Source of the DNA: Salvia splendens
Lineage: Eukaryota; Streptophyta; Magnoliopsida; Lamiales; Lamiaceae
Reading direction: 5' to 3'
Length of the DNA stretch: 64,000 nucleotides
NCBI RefSeq assembly: GCF_004379255.2
Contig: NC_056048.1
Location: forward strand, 16,453,197-16,517,196
In this document: positions 52,740 through 62,110 of the stretch, in pieces
Position numbering within the stretch: position 1 is the stretch's first letter
Layout of the letters: each line of letters starts with the position of its first letter
Program-made: the position numbers and the translations under genes
Notes under the pieces: generated by a model
What the model saw: the letters and a program-made list of their open reading frames with translations, nothing else
Databases searched by the model: none
Told to the model about the DNA's origin: nothing

Positions 52740-54050
52740 AACAATTACCCACACACATCAAAGACTTCCCAAACATAAGTCTTGCTCGCCCTCAAGCAAG
52801 TTAGATAAATAAGCACATTCACAAGAAATTAGATAATCCTCTACTTCAAGTCACGTCAAATCACACGAATCATTTAAAGAAACTAGGTTGAGCCCGAATT
52901 CACTCGCGAGTAAGACTTTTAGAACAAGAGTTGTACACGAACTAATTCCCTAAGAGCTAGGCATCCAATGCTTCAATGTAAGTTCGATTTATGTCTTGGG
53001 AGTCTCAAACCATCGTCGCTAATTCATAAAGAGAAGTTCTTCCAGCTATTCTTTATTTTAAGCACATAAGATCTTTCTCCCAAAATCAAGTAAAATTCAT
53101 CGCTCACAAGTCAATATGATGCATAAATCAAAAGGTCTTTTCATTTGGATGTAACGGGGCTTTTGGTAAAGGTGTGATCATATTTGGATAAGTAGCTTAT
53201 CACTATTCTTAAAATACTAGCACATCCCTCACAACATCCTTCCCATCTCACTAAAATACAAAATTCTGACAGCTCAACACCCCAAACTTGAGATTTTTCT
53301 ACCTTCTAAACCAAGTGATCTTATTCTTTTGAGCATATTTCTGTTTTTTCGCTCGATATTCTTTTTTCTGGCCTTGGCTTTTTTAACTCATGAAAGGCTG
53401 CCTTTTTATTTTATTTTTTTTACTTGCCTTGGCTTTTTATTTTACACATGAAAGGCTGCCTTTTTATTTTTATTTTTTCTAGCCTTGGCTTTTTTTACAC
53501 GTGAAAGGCTGCCTTTTTATTTTTTATTTTTTCAAGCCTTGGCTTTTTTTACACATTAAAGGCTGCCTTTTTATTTTACTTTTGTTTGAAGAGACAGCTT
53601 TTTTCATTTGTATCTCAATATAAATGAATACCACCTAATGAATGTTCCAGGACTTCCATCTTTTCCTTGCCACCATAAATACCCTCCCAATAATAATGTG
53701 CTAGCACTTTAATTTTAGTGACTAGGGTAGAAAATATAGGCCAACAAACGGATATAATAAGTAGGCTAATATAGTGACTTCAAAATTTTCAACAAAGAAA
53801 ATAGGCTTTTGGGGCTCAAACCGGCTCACTAGTGGTTTATGTAGGGTTAGGCATGTGATAATTTGGATATGAGGCTTTTAGTCCTATTGCCTAAATCATT
53901 TTTATGCACCAATATCAACAAGATTGCAACTCATAAAGCTCTCATTCAGTTGATCGGCCGTATGGCTTTTTGAATTAATTTTTCAAAACCGGAATAGTTC
54001 TCTCTCCTTAGCTCAAGAAATCGGGCACCAAAGAACATTATTGTCACTGT
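52740..54050 (-). mobile_element. Remnant of Athila/Tat-type 3' non-coding DNA
   Basis: It has the same arrangement as A and B next to their 3' LTRs: CTTGCTCGCCCTCAAGCAAG near the start, a stretch around GTAACGGGGCTTTTGGTAAAG, then GGCTTTTGGGGCTCAAACCGGCTCACTAG (in pieces), and ATGAGGCTTTTAGTCCTATTGCC. These resemble GGGCTTAGGG, GGCTCAACTTGG and CCTAATGCCTTTAGTCC in A. No LTR or gene is left. Similarity is in layout and short words, so this is a moderate-confidence call. Confidence 0.5.
53371..53600. repeat. Tandem repeat, about 4 copies of about 58 bp
   Basis: Each unit reads GCCTTGGCTTTTT, then CATGAAAGGCTGCC, then TTTTTATTTTATT-like runs. The last unit has CATTAAAGGC. Unit lengths vary through the T runs. 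Confidence 0.88.
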
Positions 54051-54566
54051 GTCTGAAGCACGGGAAACCTAGTTCTCCAGAAGTTAGTAAGCAACAAGAA
54101 GTTTACAGACCAACCCTCGAGAGAAACGAAGTCGACACTAATAACCCATAAAAAAGTGGTGAAAGTAGTGACAATCAATAGAGAGAAAATCTTGCATGCA
54201 CACACAAATAACAAGTGGTGAAACACTGTTCGTGGAAGCTTTTCATCCTCACTACAAAGTAGCATAGTACTAGGGCAATTTTTGGATATTTATGAAGCTA
54301 ATATCCTTTGTTTATCGACTGGTGATGTGTATGAAATCATTAAAAACTAGGGAGATGCACAGATTAGAGAGCTGTGAGACAACCTCTCGGAAATTTACTC
54401 TTAATCATAACATGTCAATTCACATTTAAATTCTCTATAAAAATCAACATATCAGGCATGAATGAAAATAAATAGCAGCTAGACACTCATGTATAAGTAG
54501 GAAGAATCCCAAGTTGAGTATATACGGGCTCGAACAACGCCTGAAAAAGATGAGAAGTAGAGTTAC
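54051..54566. other. Non-coding stretch inside the exon mosaic
   Basis: No domain or splice-bounded exon could be supported. The minus-strand frame at 54044-54265 is hydrophobic but not recognisable. Confidence 0.4.
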
Positions 54567-54692
54567 CAGAATCCTCAAAGACCATGATTTTGACGACTAC
54601 AAAAATGAGAAGTAGAGCTACTCCTTTTTTCATCAGGGCCGAGTCCAACACAGGAAGCTAGTTGCTCCTGCAATCCACCGCTTCCCAAGCTC
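54567..54692 (-). pseudogene. Exon-like fragment (unrecognised)
   Basis: Bounded by a CTTGCAG acceptor and a GTAACT donor; reads SLGSGGLQEQLASCVGLGPD, EKRSSSTSHFCSRQN, then stop. Ser-rich, not recognised. Confidence 0.35.
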
Positions 54693-54825
54693 CTGCAAGA
54701 AGAAACAAACTTCATTAAAATCTTATCAAGAAGACAACAGATATGATTATGATAAAAACAGATGCACTTAACATTTTATGGAAAAGGATGAATGATATCC
54801 ATAGGTTAAGCAAGAGAGGTTTTAC

Positions 54826-54889
54826 ATGGAATAAATGATCTTCTGATGCAGCACGAACGATTCGGGACTCAAATTGACTTATAAATAAC
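54826..54889 (-). pseudogene. Exon-like fragment, possibly a downstream NDX exon
   Basis: TTTGTAG acceptor, LFISQFESRIVRAASEDHLF, then GTAAAAC. It resembles a segment I associate with the later part of NDX. If so it is out of order relative to the other NDX exons. Weak. Confidence 0.3.
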
Positions 54890-55058
54890 CTACAAAGAAG
54901 ATTGTCAATCTTAGATAGCCTTAAAAATGCATTAAGTACAGAATGCACGCATGCACATAATGATAAATGTGGTGAGTGAAGCAGGTTTATGAAAGAAATG
55001 TCAATGCTTTCAGGCAGTAAAAACTCTATTCAGATGACTGGGTAAAATCTAGAAAAAC

Positions 55059-55256
55059 CTGTTTGTTAACAATGCATTCCCGAAACAACTTTTGCTGACA
55101 CAGGGACTGTAGAAATTGAAGAGAAGAATCACACTGCAGCCGAGGTGATTCAAGGTCTCTTCAGTTAGGGGATACACTTCTAGATGAATCATTGGTCCAC
55201 AGATACTTGACTTCTACACAAACAGCAGCAAATGCTGCCTCTTTGCATATGTACAC
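55059..55256 (-). pseudogene. NDX exon fragment (QFLQSLCQQKLFRE region)
   Basis: EAAFAAVCVEVKYLWT, then after a stop and frame changes TEETLNHLG and QCDSSLQFLQSLCQQKLFRE, with VNK before a GTTTTT donor. TGCAG acceptor. At least two frame breaks. Confidence 0.82.
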
Positions 55257-55347
55257 CTGCCACCAACTCCACTTACTCAGCCACAACATAATTTGATAAC
55301 ACTTTGAAATAACAACAATCAAGAAGATGAAGTGGGAAGATTTATAC

Positions 55348-55479
55348 CTTGTAATATGCAGTCAATGCTAGAGCAACCTCTTGGTACTGTGAAGAAACAA
55401 TGACCGTCAACAATTGTAGACTGCAATCTATGAGAGCCGCATGAAAAAGAATCATGTCATTGGGAATGGTGTGATATTC
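55348..55479 (-). pseudogene. NDX exon fragment (FHAALIDCSLQLLT region)
   Basis: EYHTIPNDMILFHAALIDCS, LQLLTVIVSSQYQEVALALTAYYK (in pieces here), with clean CTAG acceptor and AAG/GTATAA donor, no stop. In NDX this follows the LVFYLLVLLGAY exon, as it does here. Confidence 0.8.
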
Positions 55480-55538
55480 CTAGATACGAAGTAGTAAGTA
55501 TATATCTACAAACAACGGATAAGGAAATGAATATTGAC

Positions 55539-55625
55539 CTGTATGTATGCTCCAAGTAGAACTAGCAGATAAAAGACCAGGTCAATCAGTTGTTCTTCCG
55601 ATATCTTCACATCATCAAGCAATAT
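55539..55625 (-). pseudogene. NDX exon fragment (LVFYLLVLLGAY)
   Basis: ILLDDVKISEEQLIDLVFYL and LVLLGAYIQ, open, TTCAG acceptor, CAG/GTCAAT donor. A highly characteristic NDX segment. Confidence 0.88.
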
Positions 55626-56383
55626 CTGAAGAAAACATATGATGATATATGAATTAAGGGGCATACTGATGATGTATACACATATAACCACATCATAACA
55701 CACGTAACAAATATGTTGCCAGAAGTTGAGAATGACTATATTTTCAAGTACATAAACAGGGAAGATAAATTAAGAAAGAGCTAGGATCAATGTGAAGATA
55801 AGGAGCTGTGAATCAAAGTTATTAAAGTTAAAGGCTAAAAGGGCTCAGGAGAGGTGGAACTAAAAAACCTATAAAGCATTAAGTAGCTCATATCATACAA
55901 ATGATGGGTGAGTTTATGATCTTAGGAAGTTGTGGTTTATGCAAAAACATTAGCAACTGCAGTTAAAGAAGACTAGAGGAAATTAAGTAGAAAGGTTGTC
56001 AGGATAACTAGAAAAAAACTTGTTAAAATACTTTTAAACCTCCATGTATTACAATAGTTTCTTGACTGCAAATCTCATAATATTGAGAATGAAAAATGAG
56101 AAGCAACCAAAAGCAACCTAAAGCAAAAAAAGGAAAGCGAAAACAAGCAGATTGTTACATGATGTAGTGGAAAAAAACCACTGAAGGAATACAGGTCGCT
56201 AGTAAAGCAACCAAGTCAAAATAAAGATTTTCTTTCCATCCTTTTATGTTTGTTGTCTTGCATCAATCAGCACACAAATCCAATTATAAGTGTAATATAG
56301 GACTTTTGAAAATTAACAAAAAAAACAGAGCAATGCCATCTACTTGATATGATGATAGATAGCTCAGTATCACTTCTGATAAC

Positions 56384-56542
56384 CTGTTCAATTTTGGGCA
56401 CCCGGGAGGCAAGATCACACATGGAATGCAACTGAAGAATTCCACATAGCAAATACTTGAACGTGGATTTTTCCCTTTCCCAAACCATAATCGCTGCGAT
56501 AAGGTGAAGAGGAAGATTCCTTGCAAATTTTTCCAAGTCAAC
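56384..56542 (-). pseudogene. NDX exon fragment (LPLHLIAAIM)
   Basis: VDLEKFARNLPLHLIAAIMV, WEREKSTFKYLLCGI, HSMCDLASRVPKIEQ, open across 53 codons with TTGCAG acceptor and CAG/GTTATC donor. It joins in frame to 55539-55625 by splicing. The upstream start-codon exon is not found, so even the 5' end is incomplete. Confidence 0.88.
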
Positions 56543-57040
56543 CTGCAATAATCATGTGATTCCAACATGTGCATTCTGACGTGTAAATAGCAATAACAAT
56601 ATCTATAACATAAATAACAACTTTTGCAACAACCCTATTAGTTTCTATGAGTACATCCCAGATACAACAAGCCAAGAAATTGCAGATTTAACCTCTGCCG
56701 AAAATCCCAACAAACTACAGTTCTAGTATATATATAGATAGATAGATACATATGCCTATCACACAATTGTTTCACCACCAAAACCGAGAGAGAAATAGAG
56801 AGTCAGTGGATGAGCCCAAATTTTAAGATAAATGCTCAAAGGGATAACACCAATCTACAAATAAGCAAGCGATATCAACCCAAGCGATATCAACCCAAGA
56901 ATGTTTGGACATCACAACAAGTTTATTCGCTTCACAAATCAAGAAGAAAACCCAATGTCATGAACCCAAATCTAACTCCCTAACATATCTAGCCAAACAA
57001 GAAGATAAAATTTGTAAACTGAAAATTAATGGAAACTTAC

Positions 57041-57500
57041 CTAAGCCGAGAAGTCCACGGCAGTCCAACGAAATTGACAGTGCAGCCGATATGGTTGGAG
57101 AATGACACCGACCGAAGTGAGACCCCGACGGCAGCGACTGCTCGGTGGATTCTCGAGTGCCTCTCACCGCTCGGCAGCACCTGATATCCGACGGATGGAC
57201 TGATGGCATGACAGCCTTGCGACGCGGCGGCTGGTGTGCGCGACGTCAGCGATTCCAGACCGAGGAGAGTGCAACTGGAACGGAGGGAGCGGCTCCGAAG
57301 GGACGGAGGCCGCTGTCTGCAAGCGAGTCCAGCGAGTGTATGCGCAAAGGAGAGTCAGTGCCGGCTGCTATTGACCGACGGCAGTAGCGGTGGGCGGTCA
57401 TGGTCAGGCGGAATTGAAATTTGGGAGGAATTCAAAATAGCTTTAATCGACCGAACGGAGGCTGCGTCGAATTGTTTGGGGAGAAATCGGACCGGTGATG
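57041..57500 (-). other. GC-rich leader and possible promoter/5'-UTR exon of the NDX relic
   Basis: A GC-rich island in AT-rich DNA, ending in a strong donor (CTTAG/GTAAGT at 57041/57040) on the minus strand. It is positioned and oriented as a non-coding first exon for the NDX fragments downstream. The frames on either strand show no domain. Confidence 0.5.
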
Positions 57501-58050
57501 GAGTGTAGTCTCCGGCGTGAGAAAGGCGGAAGGGTGCCGACGGGAATTGGTTCCTTCATTTGGGGATCTATGATTTGGGGAAAGGAAATTCAAATTGAAT
57601 AACGGCAATTGAAATTTTTGAGGAATTCAAAATATAGCTTTAGGACTTGTTTGTCGTGAGGAAGCAAAATAAAAATTTGACCAAGAAAACAAAAAAAAAG
57701 AATTCATATATTTGAGTTTGATACACCCAAGAATTGTTGAATGAAAAACTTCCCAATGCTTGACACGTATTTTATTGATATTGTATTAAATGCTATTTAA
57801 CATTTTTATCCCTAAAATCAATGAGCATACTTAACTCTTTATATCATTGTTATATTGTAGGGTAGGTGCATTTGAATGGCCAAAATATTGGTCTATTAAA
57901 ATGGCTCTGACTTCCAACTTGTAGATTAGGGTGGAAGGAGGCCCCCGAGCACACATTATATCATACTAGTAAATTGATTGATAAAATAAAAATGACCAGA
58001 TATAATGGCAATTGAAATTTGAGAGGAATTCAAAATATAGCTTTAATCGA
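57405..58050. repeat. Three copies of a 40-bp motif
   Basis: GGCAATTGAAATTTGAGAGG followed by AATTCAAAATATAGCTTTA occurs near 57408 (shorter, without ATAT), 57604 and 58005. Two copies are followed by ATCGAC. They bracket the left and right sides of the leader region. Confidence 0.75.
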
Positions 58051-58059
58051 CAAAAATTT

Positions 58060-58546
58060 TAACTATTAAGGATAATTCTTTGGGACGTGAGTAATTCCAT
58101 GATGGGCCAATGAATTGAATAAATTAGGGCTGACTTTAAGTGGGCTATATTTAAATAATTCTTTAAATTGGCTGATTAATTAATTTTTTGGTCTAAATTG
58201 ATTTAGTTAATGGTGGCTAATATGTTGGATTATTTTATTAACTTCGACACGAATTAATATCCAGATTTATTTAATTCTTCAACATATTCAAGTTAAAGGC
58301 AAGAATTGCTAGTTTAAGTTCATGCAAAATAATGTTGTAAAGGCAGGAAATAAAATTAACATGCATGCATTCTAATTAAGTTTGAATATTTTATAGAGTC
58401 TAGTCAATATGTTATTCTTATTTTAGAAGGAATTATACTGGCAAGAAAGTTAAGACTGAAGTGAGAATTTCAATTAATAATCTAAGCAAACGTGGTGGAT
58501 TTTCTATCCTACATTATTGTTATTGTGTGGTTTTTCTTCCTAAATA
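58060..58546. other. AT-rich non-coding spacer
   Basis: No gene or named repeat seen. Confidence 0.4.
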
Positions 58547-58739
58547 CTCCCTCCATCCATGGAAAATAATCTTATAATGTCATTATGGGATTTTCATAAA
58601 AAATAGTCTCATTTCTAAAAAAATATAAAGTTTCACTCTCATATTTTATCTATTTTTTTATCTTTCTCTCTTACTCTATCAATTTCTCATTAGAACACGT
58701 GTCGTCCACAAATGAGACTATTTTTTATATCGGAGGGAG
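58547..58739. mobile_element. Stowaway-type MITE (193 bp)
   Basis: CTCCCTCCATCC at the left and GGAGGGAG at the right are inverted, each flanked by TA, the Tc1/mariner duplication. Internal AT-rich arms (AATAGTCTCATTTCTA and AAATGAGACTATTTTTT) also pair, so the whole element can fold back. Confidence 0.9.
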
Positions 58740-59204
58740 TATAAGTTAGTTTCATGTATGTTTTATGAGAAAATGATGTTATGTATGTTATGTAATGTCA
58801 TGTTTTGTTTTGATCATTTTCTATTTGTTTGACTAGCACAGGGAGAGCATACCTATTTGGCTTTACAAAACTTCTTTTCCGAAAATTAAATCCTTTGGCA
58901 CTACCAATCTACTAAACAAATAACGTTGACTTATTTATTTATTATACATTTAAATATGTAAAACAACCATTAAATGTAAAAATAAAACACATATGAAAAA
59001 AATAATTTGTTTTATTCCTTGAAAAATAATCGAAGAATTTTTACAATATTCAAGCACTCGAAAAATATTTTACAGTACATGAAATACTAATAAAGAAAAT
59101 ATGAGATACTTATTTATAGATGAAGTGAGAAAGTATTAATTATGTGTAGTGTGAGACCATTTACTTAAAAAGTAAATTGAACTCAGAATTGAATAATAAC
59201 AGCA

Positions 59205-59345
59205 CTCTCCCTCTGTAGCCATTAGGAGTCTCATTTGAGTTTGGCACGGGTTTTAAGAAATATAATGGAAAGTGGGTGAGTAAAAATAGTGGAATGTGGA
59301 ACCCATTTTTTATACATATTAGGTTTATAATAGAATATGAATGGA
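59205..59345. mobile_element. Degenerate Stowaway-like MITE relic
   Basis: CTCTCCCTCTGTAGCCATTA at the start and AGTGGGTGAGTAAAAATAGTG with GTGGAACCCATTTTTTATAC inside are typical of this family. The right terminal repeat has decayed. Confidence 0.6.
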
Positions 59346-59764
59346 TATGATTACTTCTTCTTTAAGAAATATATTAGTCTAATTTATGTAGTATTAGTAC
59401 AATTGTATTACTTCTTCTTTATTTACCGCTAATTTGTATATTTTTCATAAATTATGAATTACTAGATATTAAATAAAAGCAGAGTGTGGATATGATTACT
59501 CGCTGACAGAAGGACATTCATGCATCTTTTTATTCTAGTTTCATTTAAAGTAAAGTTTGGTTTTTGAAAATTCATACATAATATTGCATTAATTGTGGTA
59601 ATGAATCATTGGGTAATGATAAAATGCAAACTCTATATATCGTACAAACTCTAAACTATGATCAAGGTCGTTAGAAAATGTCAATAAATGGCCAAATAAC
59701 AGCAACAAAAATGTCAACATAACCGTTGACACTGTGTTGACAATTTTTGTTGTTGTTATTTTTT

Positions 59765-60300
59765 ATAACGGAAGACTTGTACAAAACAAATAAACCAGAC
59801 AAAGGAACTATTTGACAGATTATGGGATTAATAACATGTTAACACAGAATTGCATGTTAGAATGCAAATAATTCATGCTTAAAGAAAATAAATCCTAAAC
59901 ATGAATACTACGGTTTAGAGTTACCGATTTGATTCTCCAAAGAATCATCGATTACTTGCACCTTCTCCACGTGATGACCTTTAATACGAGACCACAGATC
60001 TTCTAATCTGTACTTGAACTCAAGTTATGACCTTGGGTGGGCAAAGCTTGTCAAAACCGAAAGGACTCGACTAGAAAGTGTCGGGGTTTGGTGCCCCTTG
60101 CACAGCGGAAGACTTGGACAAAATAAATTAATCAGATAAGGAACTATTTGATCGATTATGCAATTAATCAATTCACATGTTAAACAAATAATTTCATGCT
60201 AGAACGCAAATAATTCATGCTTAGAAAATAAAAATCCTAAAACATGAATACTACGGTTTAGAGTTATCGATTTGATTCTCCAAAGAATCGTCGATTGCTG
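59765..60300. repeat. Diverged direct duplication of about 190 bp
   Basis: 59767-59955 and 60105-60298 share GGAAGACTTG(T/G)ACAAAA, GGAACTATTTGA, ATTCATGCTTA and AACATGAATACTACGGTTTAGAG plus TGATTCTCCAAAGAATC. The left copy begins at a T-rich junction. The segment resembles ends of an unnamed plant transposon. Confidence 0.7.
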
Positions 60301-60671
60301 GTTCCCGAACTGTATTCCGAAATTAGTGTGGCTGATCTTATCAAAATACTATGACTCGAATAAACAAGACAAAAATTCCTCACGGAGGAGAGCGGAAGAA
60401 AAAATCATCTCCTCCAATCATGAGAGGGACAAAAAATTCATAGTAAACAAAATTATATTTTCTATCTCATTTATTCTCCTATTTATATAAAGTTGATATT
60501 GGGCCCATTCATGGATCTATGAAAGGTTTTGGATATGGCCTCACCCAATTAGCTTTTTACTAATTAAATTGAACCCACAATTTAATACAAGCTTATATTG
60601 GAATATTATTAGCAGCCACTACATAATTAATATTGCACTGCTGATGAGGCTAGTTTCATGCATGTGTTCCA

Positions 60672-62110
60672 TGATAAAAATGCACCCAATTCTACTATCT
60701 AACGTGCGAATATGAGCCAGGTGTGTGTGAAAGTCCACCATATTCCAAGGATGTTCTGATCAACTAGGCGGACAGGCGAATCGAGAAAAAAGAGTGAAAC
60801 TGCTGCGTGAACGGATCAAGTCAGATCAACCGGAGCCAACATGAGTTCCTGCATAGAAGATGGAGCTAAAAACCCCTACCAAAATCCAAAGGCAGGAATG
60901 ACATTTCGAGAGGACGGTACCCTAGGGATCAGAGCCCTACGCCTCTCTATAAATAACAAGCCAAGCGCGAGTAGGAGAGGGGGGCGCACATAGAGAGAAA
61001 CACATTCCTGATTTCAACTCTCTTCAAGGGCTAAAATGGGAGCTCCCAACACTCAACACTCCTGAATTCTGGCACTCACACACTTGGTCTTAGTTTAGTT
61101 TAGTTTAGCAGCGTGGTGGTGTTAGTTTTACCAGCTCTCTCTTTTGGTTCTGTAATTCCACTTCGAGAAGAAGCTATGAAACAATTTCTACTTTTAGTTC
61201 TGTTTACTTTTAGTTTATGCTTGACGTTCAGACTTGGATTTCAGTTTATTGATCAATGTTTTGTGGAAGTTTGTTATTATGCATGAACTCTCTGATCGAT
61301 GTTTGATTTCCGATTTATGAAGTGTATCTTAGCTCAAATGTTTAGTTGCTCTTTATTCCATTGGATGTGCTCTGTTGTCTATGAATTTTACTCTGTTATG
61401 AAGTGATCATGGATGGGATGCGTTAGGATGTTTAGATCTGCTAATTGGTAACATGGTAGTGTAGATCTGAGTATGTTTGCATTGATCGAAGATGCGATCG
61501 TGTTTGATTCGTTTCGGCAGTCGTAGATCTGAAGTTTCATTTTATTATTTTCATGAGCATGAGTAGGTCAGTTTGTTTATGTCTTAACAGTAGTTGTTCT
61601 CTGCTTGATTTGGAAGTTATGAGTTAGATTTATAAGTTTGTGCTTTCTTGCCAAGTTTGTTCTGATGGAAGTCTCTGCACATCTGATTTACTCTGTTCCT
61701 TGATTTGGTTGTAGAAGAAGATGAGTTTGTTAGTAAAGTTTTGCTTTATCGTACACTTTTCAGATTTCAGGAAATTACATGATGAGTTGATCAAGTAGAT
61801 TTTATTCCATTTAGCAAGTGGATCAGTTTAGTTAGTTTAGTCTCTCAAGTCAAGTAGTTTAACTTAACCCACCGTAGTAAAGCGTGGCAGCAGCCATTCC
61901 CATTCGTGTCCGCAACCAATGTAAAACAAATCATCTATGTGGGATCGATCCTTACTTCCCTATACTAGTTAATAGTATTGTGGGTTAAGGTTTTGAAAGC
62001 GCTTTTGAGCTCTCACTCAAGTCGGATATAAGTCAAGTTGACCAGTCTAAATCTCCACTGGATCCACTCGCCGGCATCTTGCAGGTAGAAGACATACAAC
62101 TGGTCGGCTG
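60672..62110 (+). repeat. Element D: lone Athila-type LTR (solo or truncated)
   Basis: Opens TGATAAAAATGC. It shares AGCCAGGTGTGT with C's LTR near the start, a TATA box (CTATAAATA, 60947-60955), and the tail GCAGCAGCCATTCCC, GTGGGATCGATCC and TTACTTCCCTATACTAG. No gag, pol or primer site follows. The right end is not fixed: no duplication of the flanking TTCCA could be matched confidently. Confidence 0.65.
60947..60955 (+). promoter_or_regulatory. TATA box of LTR D
   Basis: CTATAAATA, about 275 bp into the LTR. Confidence 0.5.
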
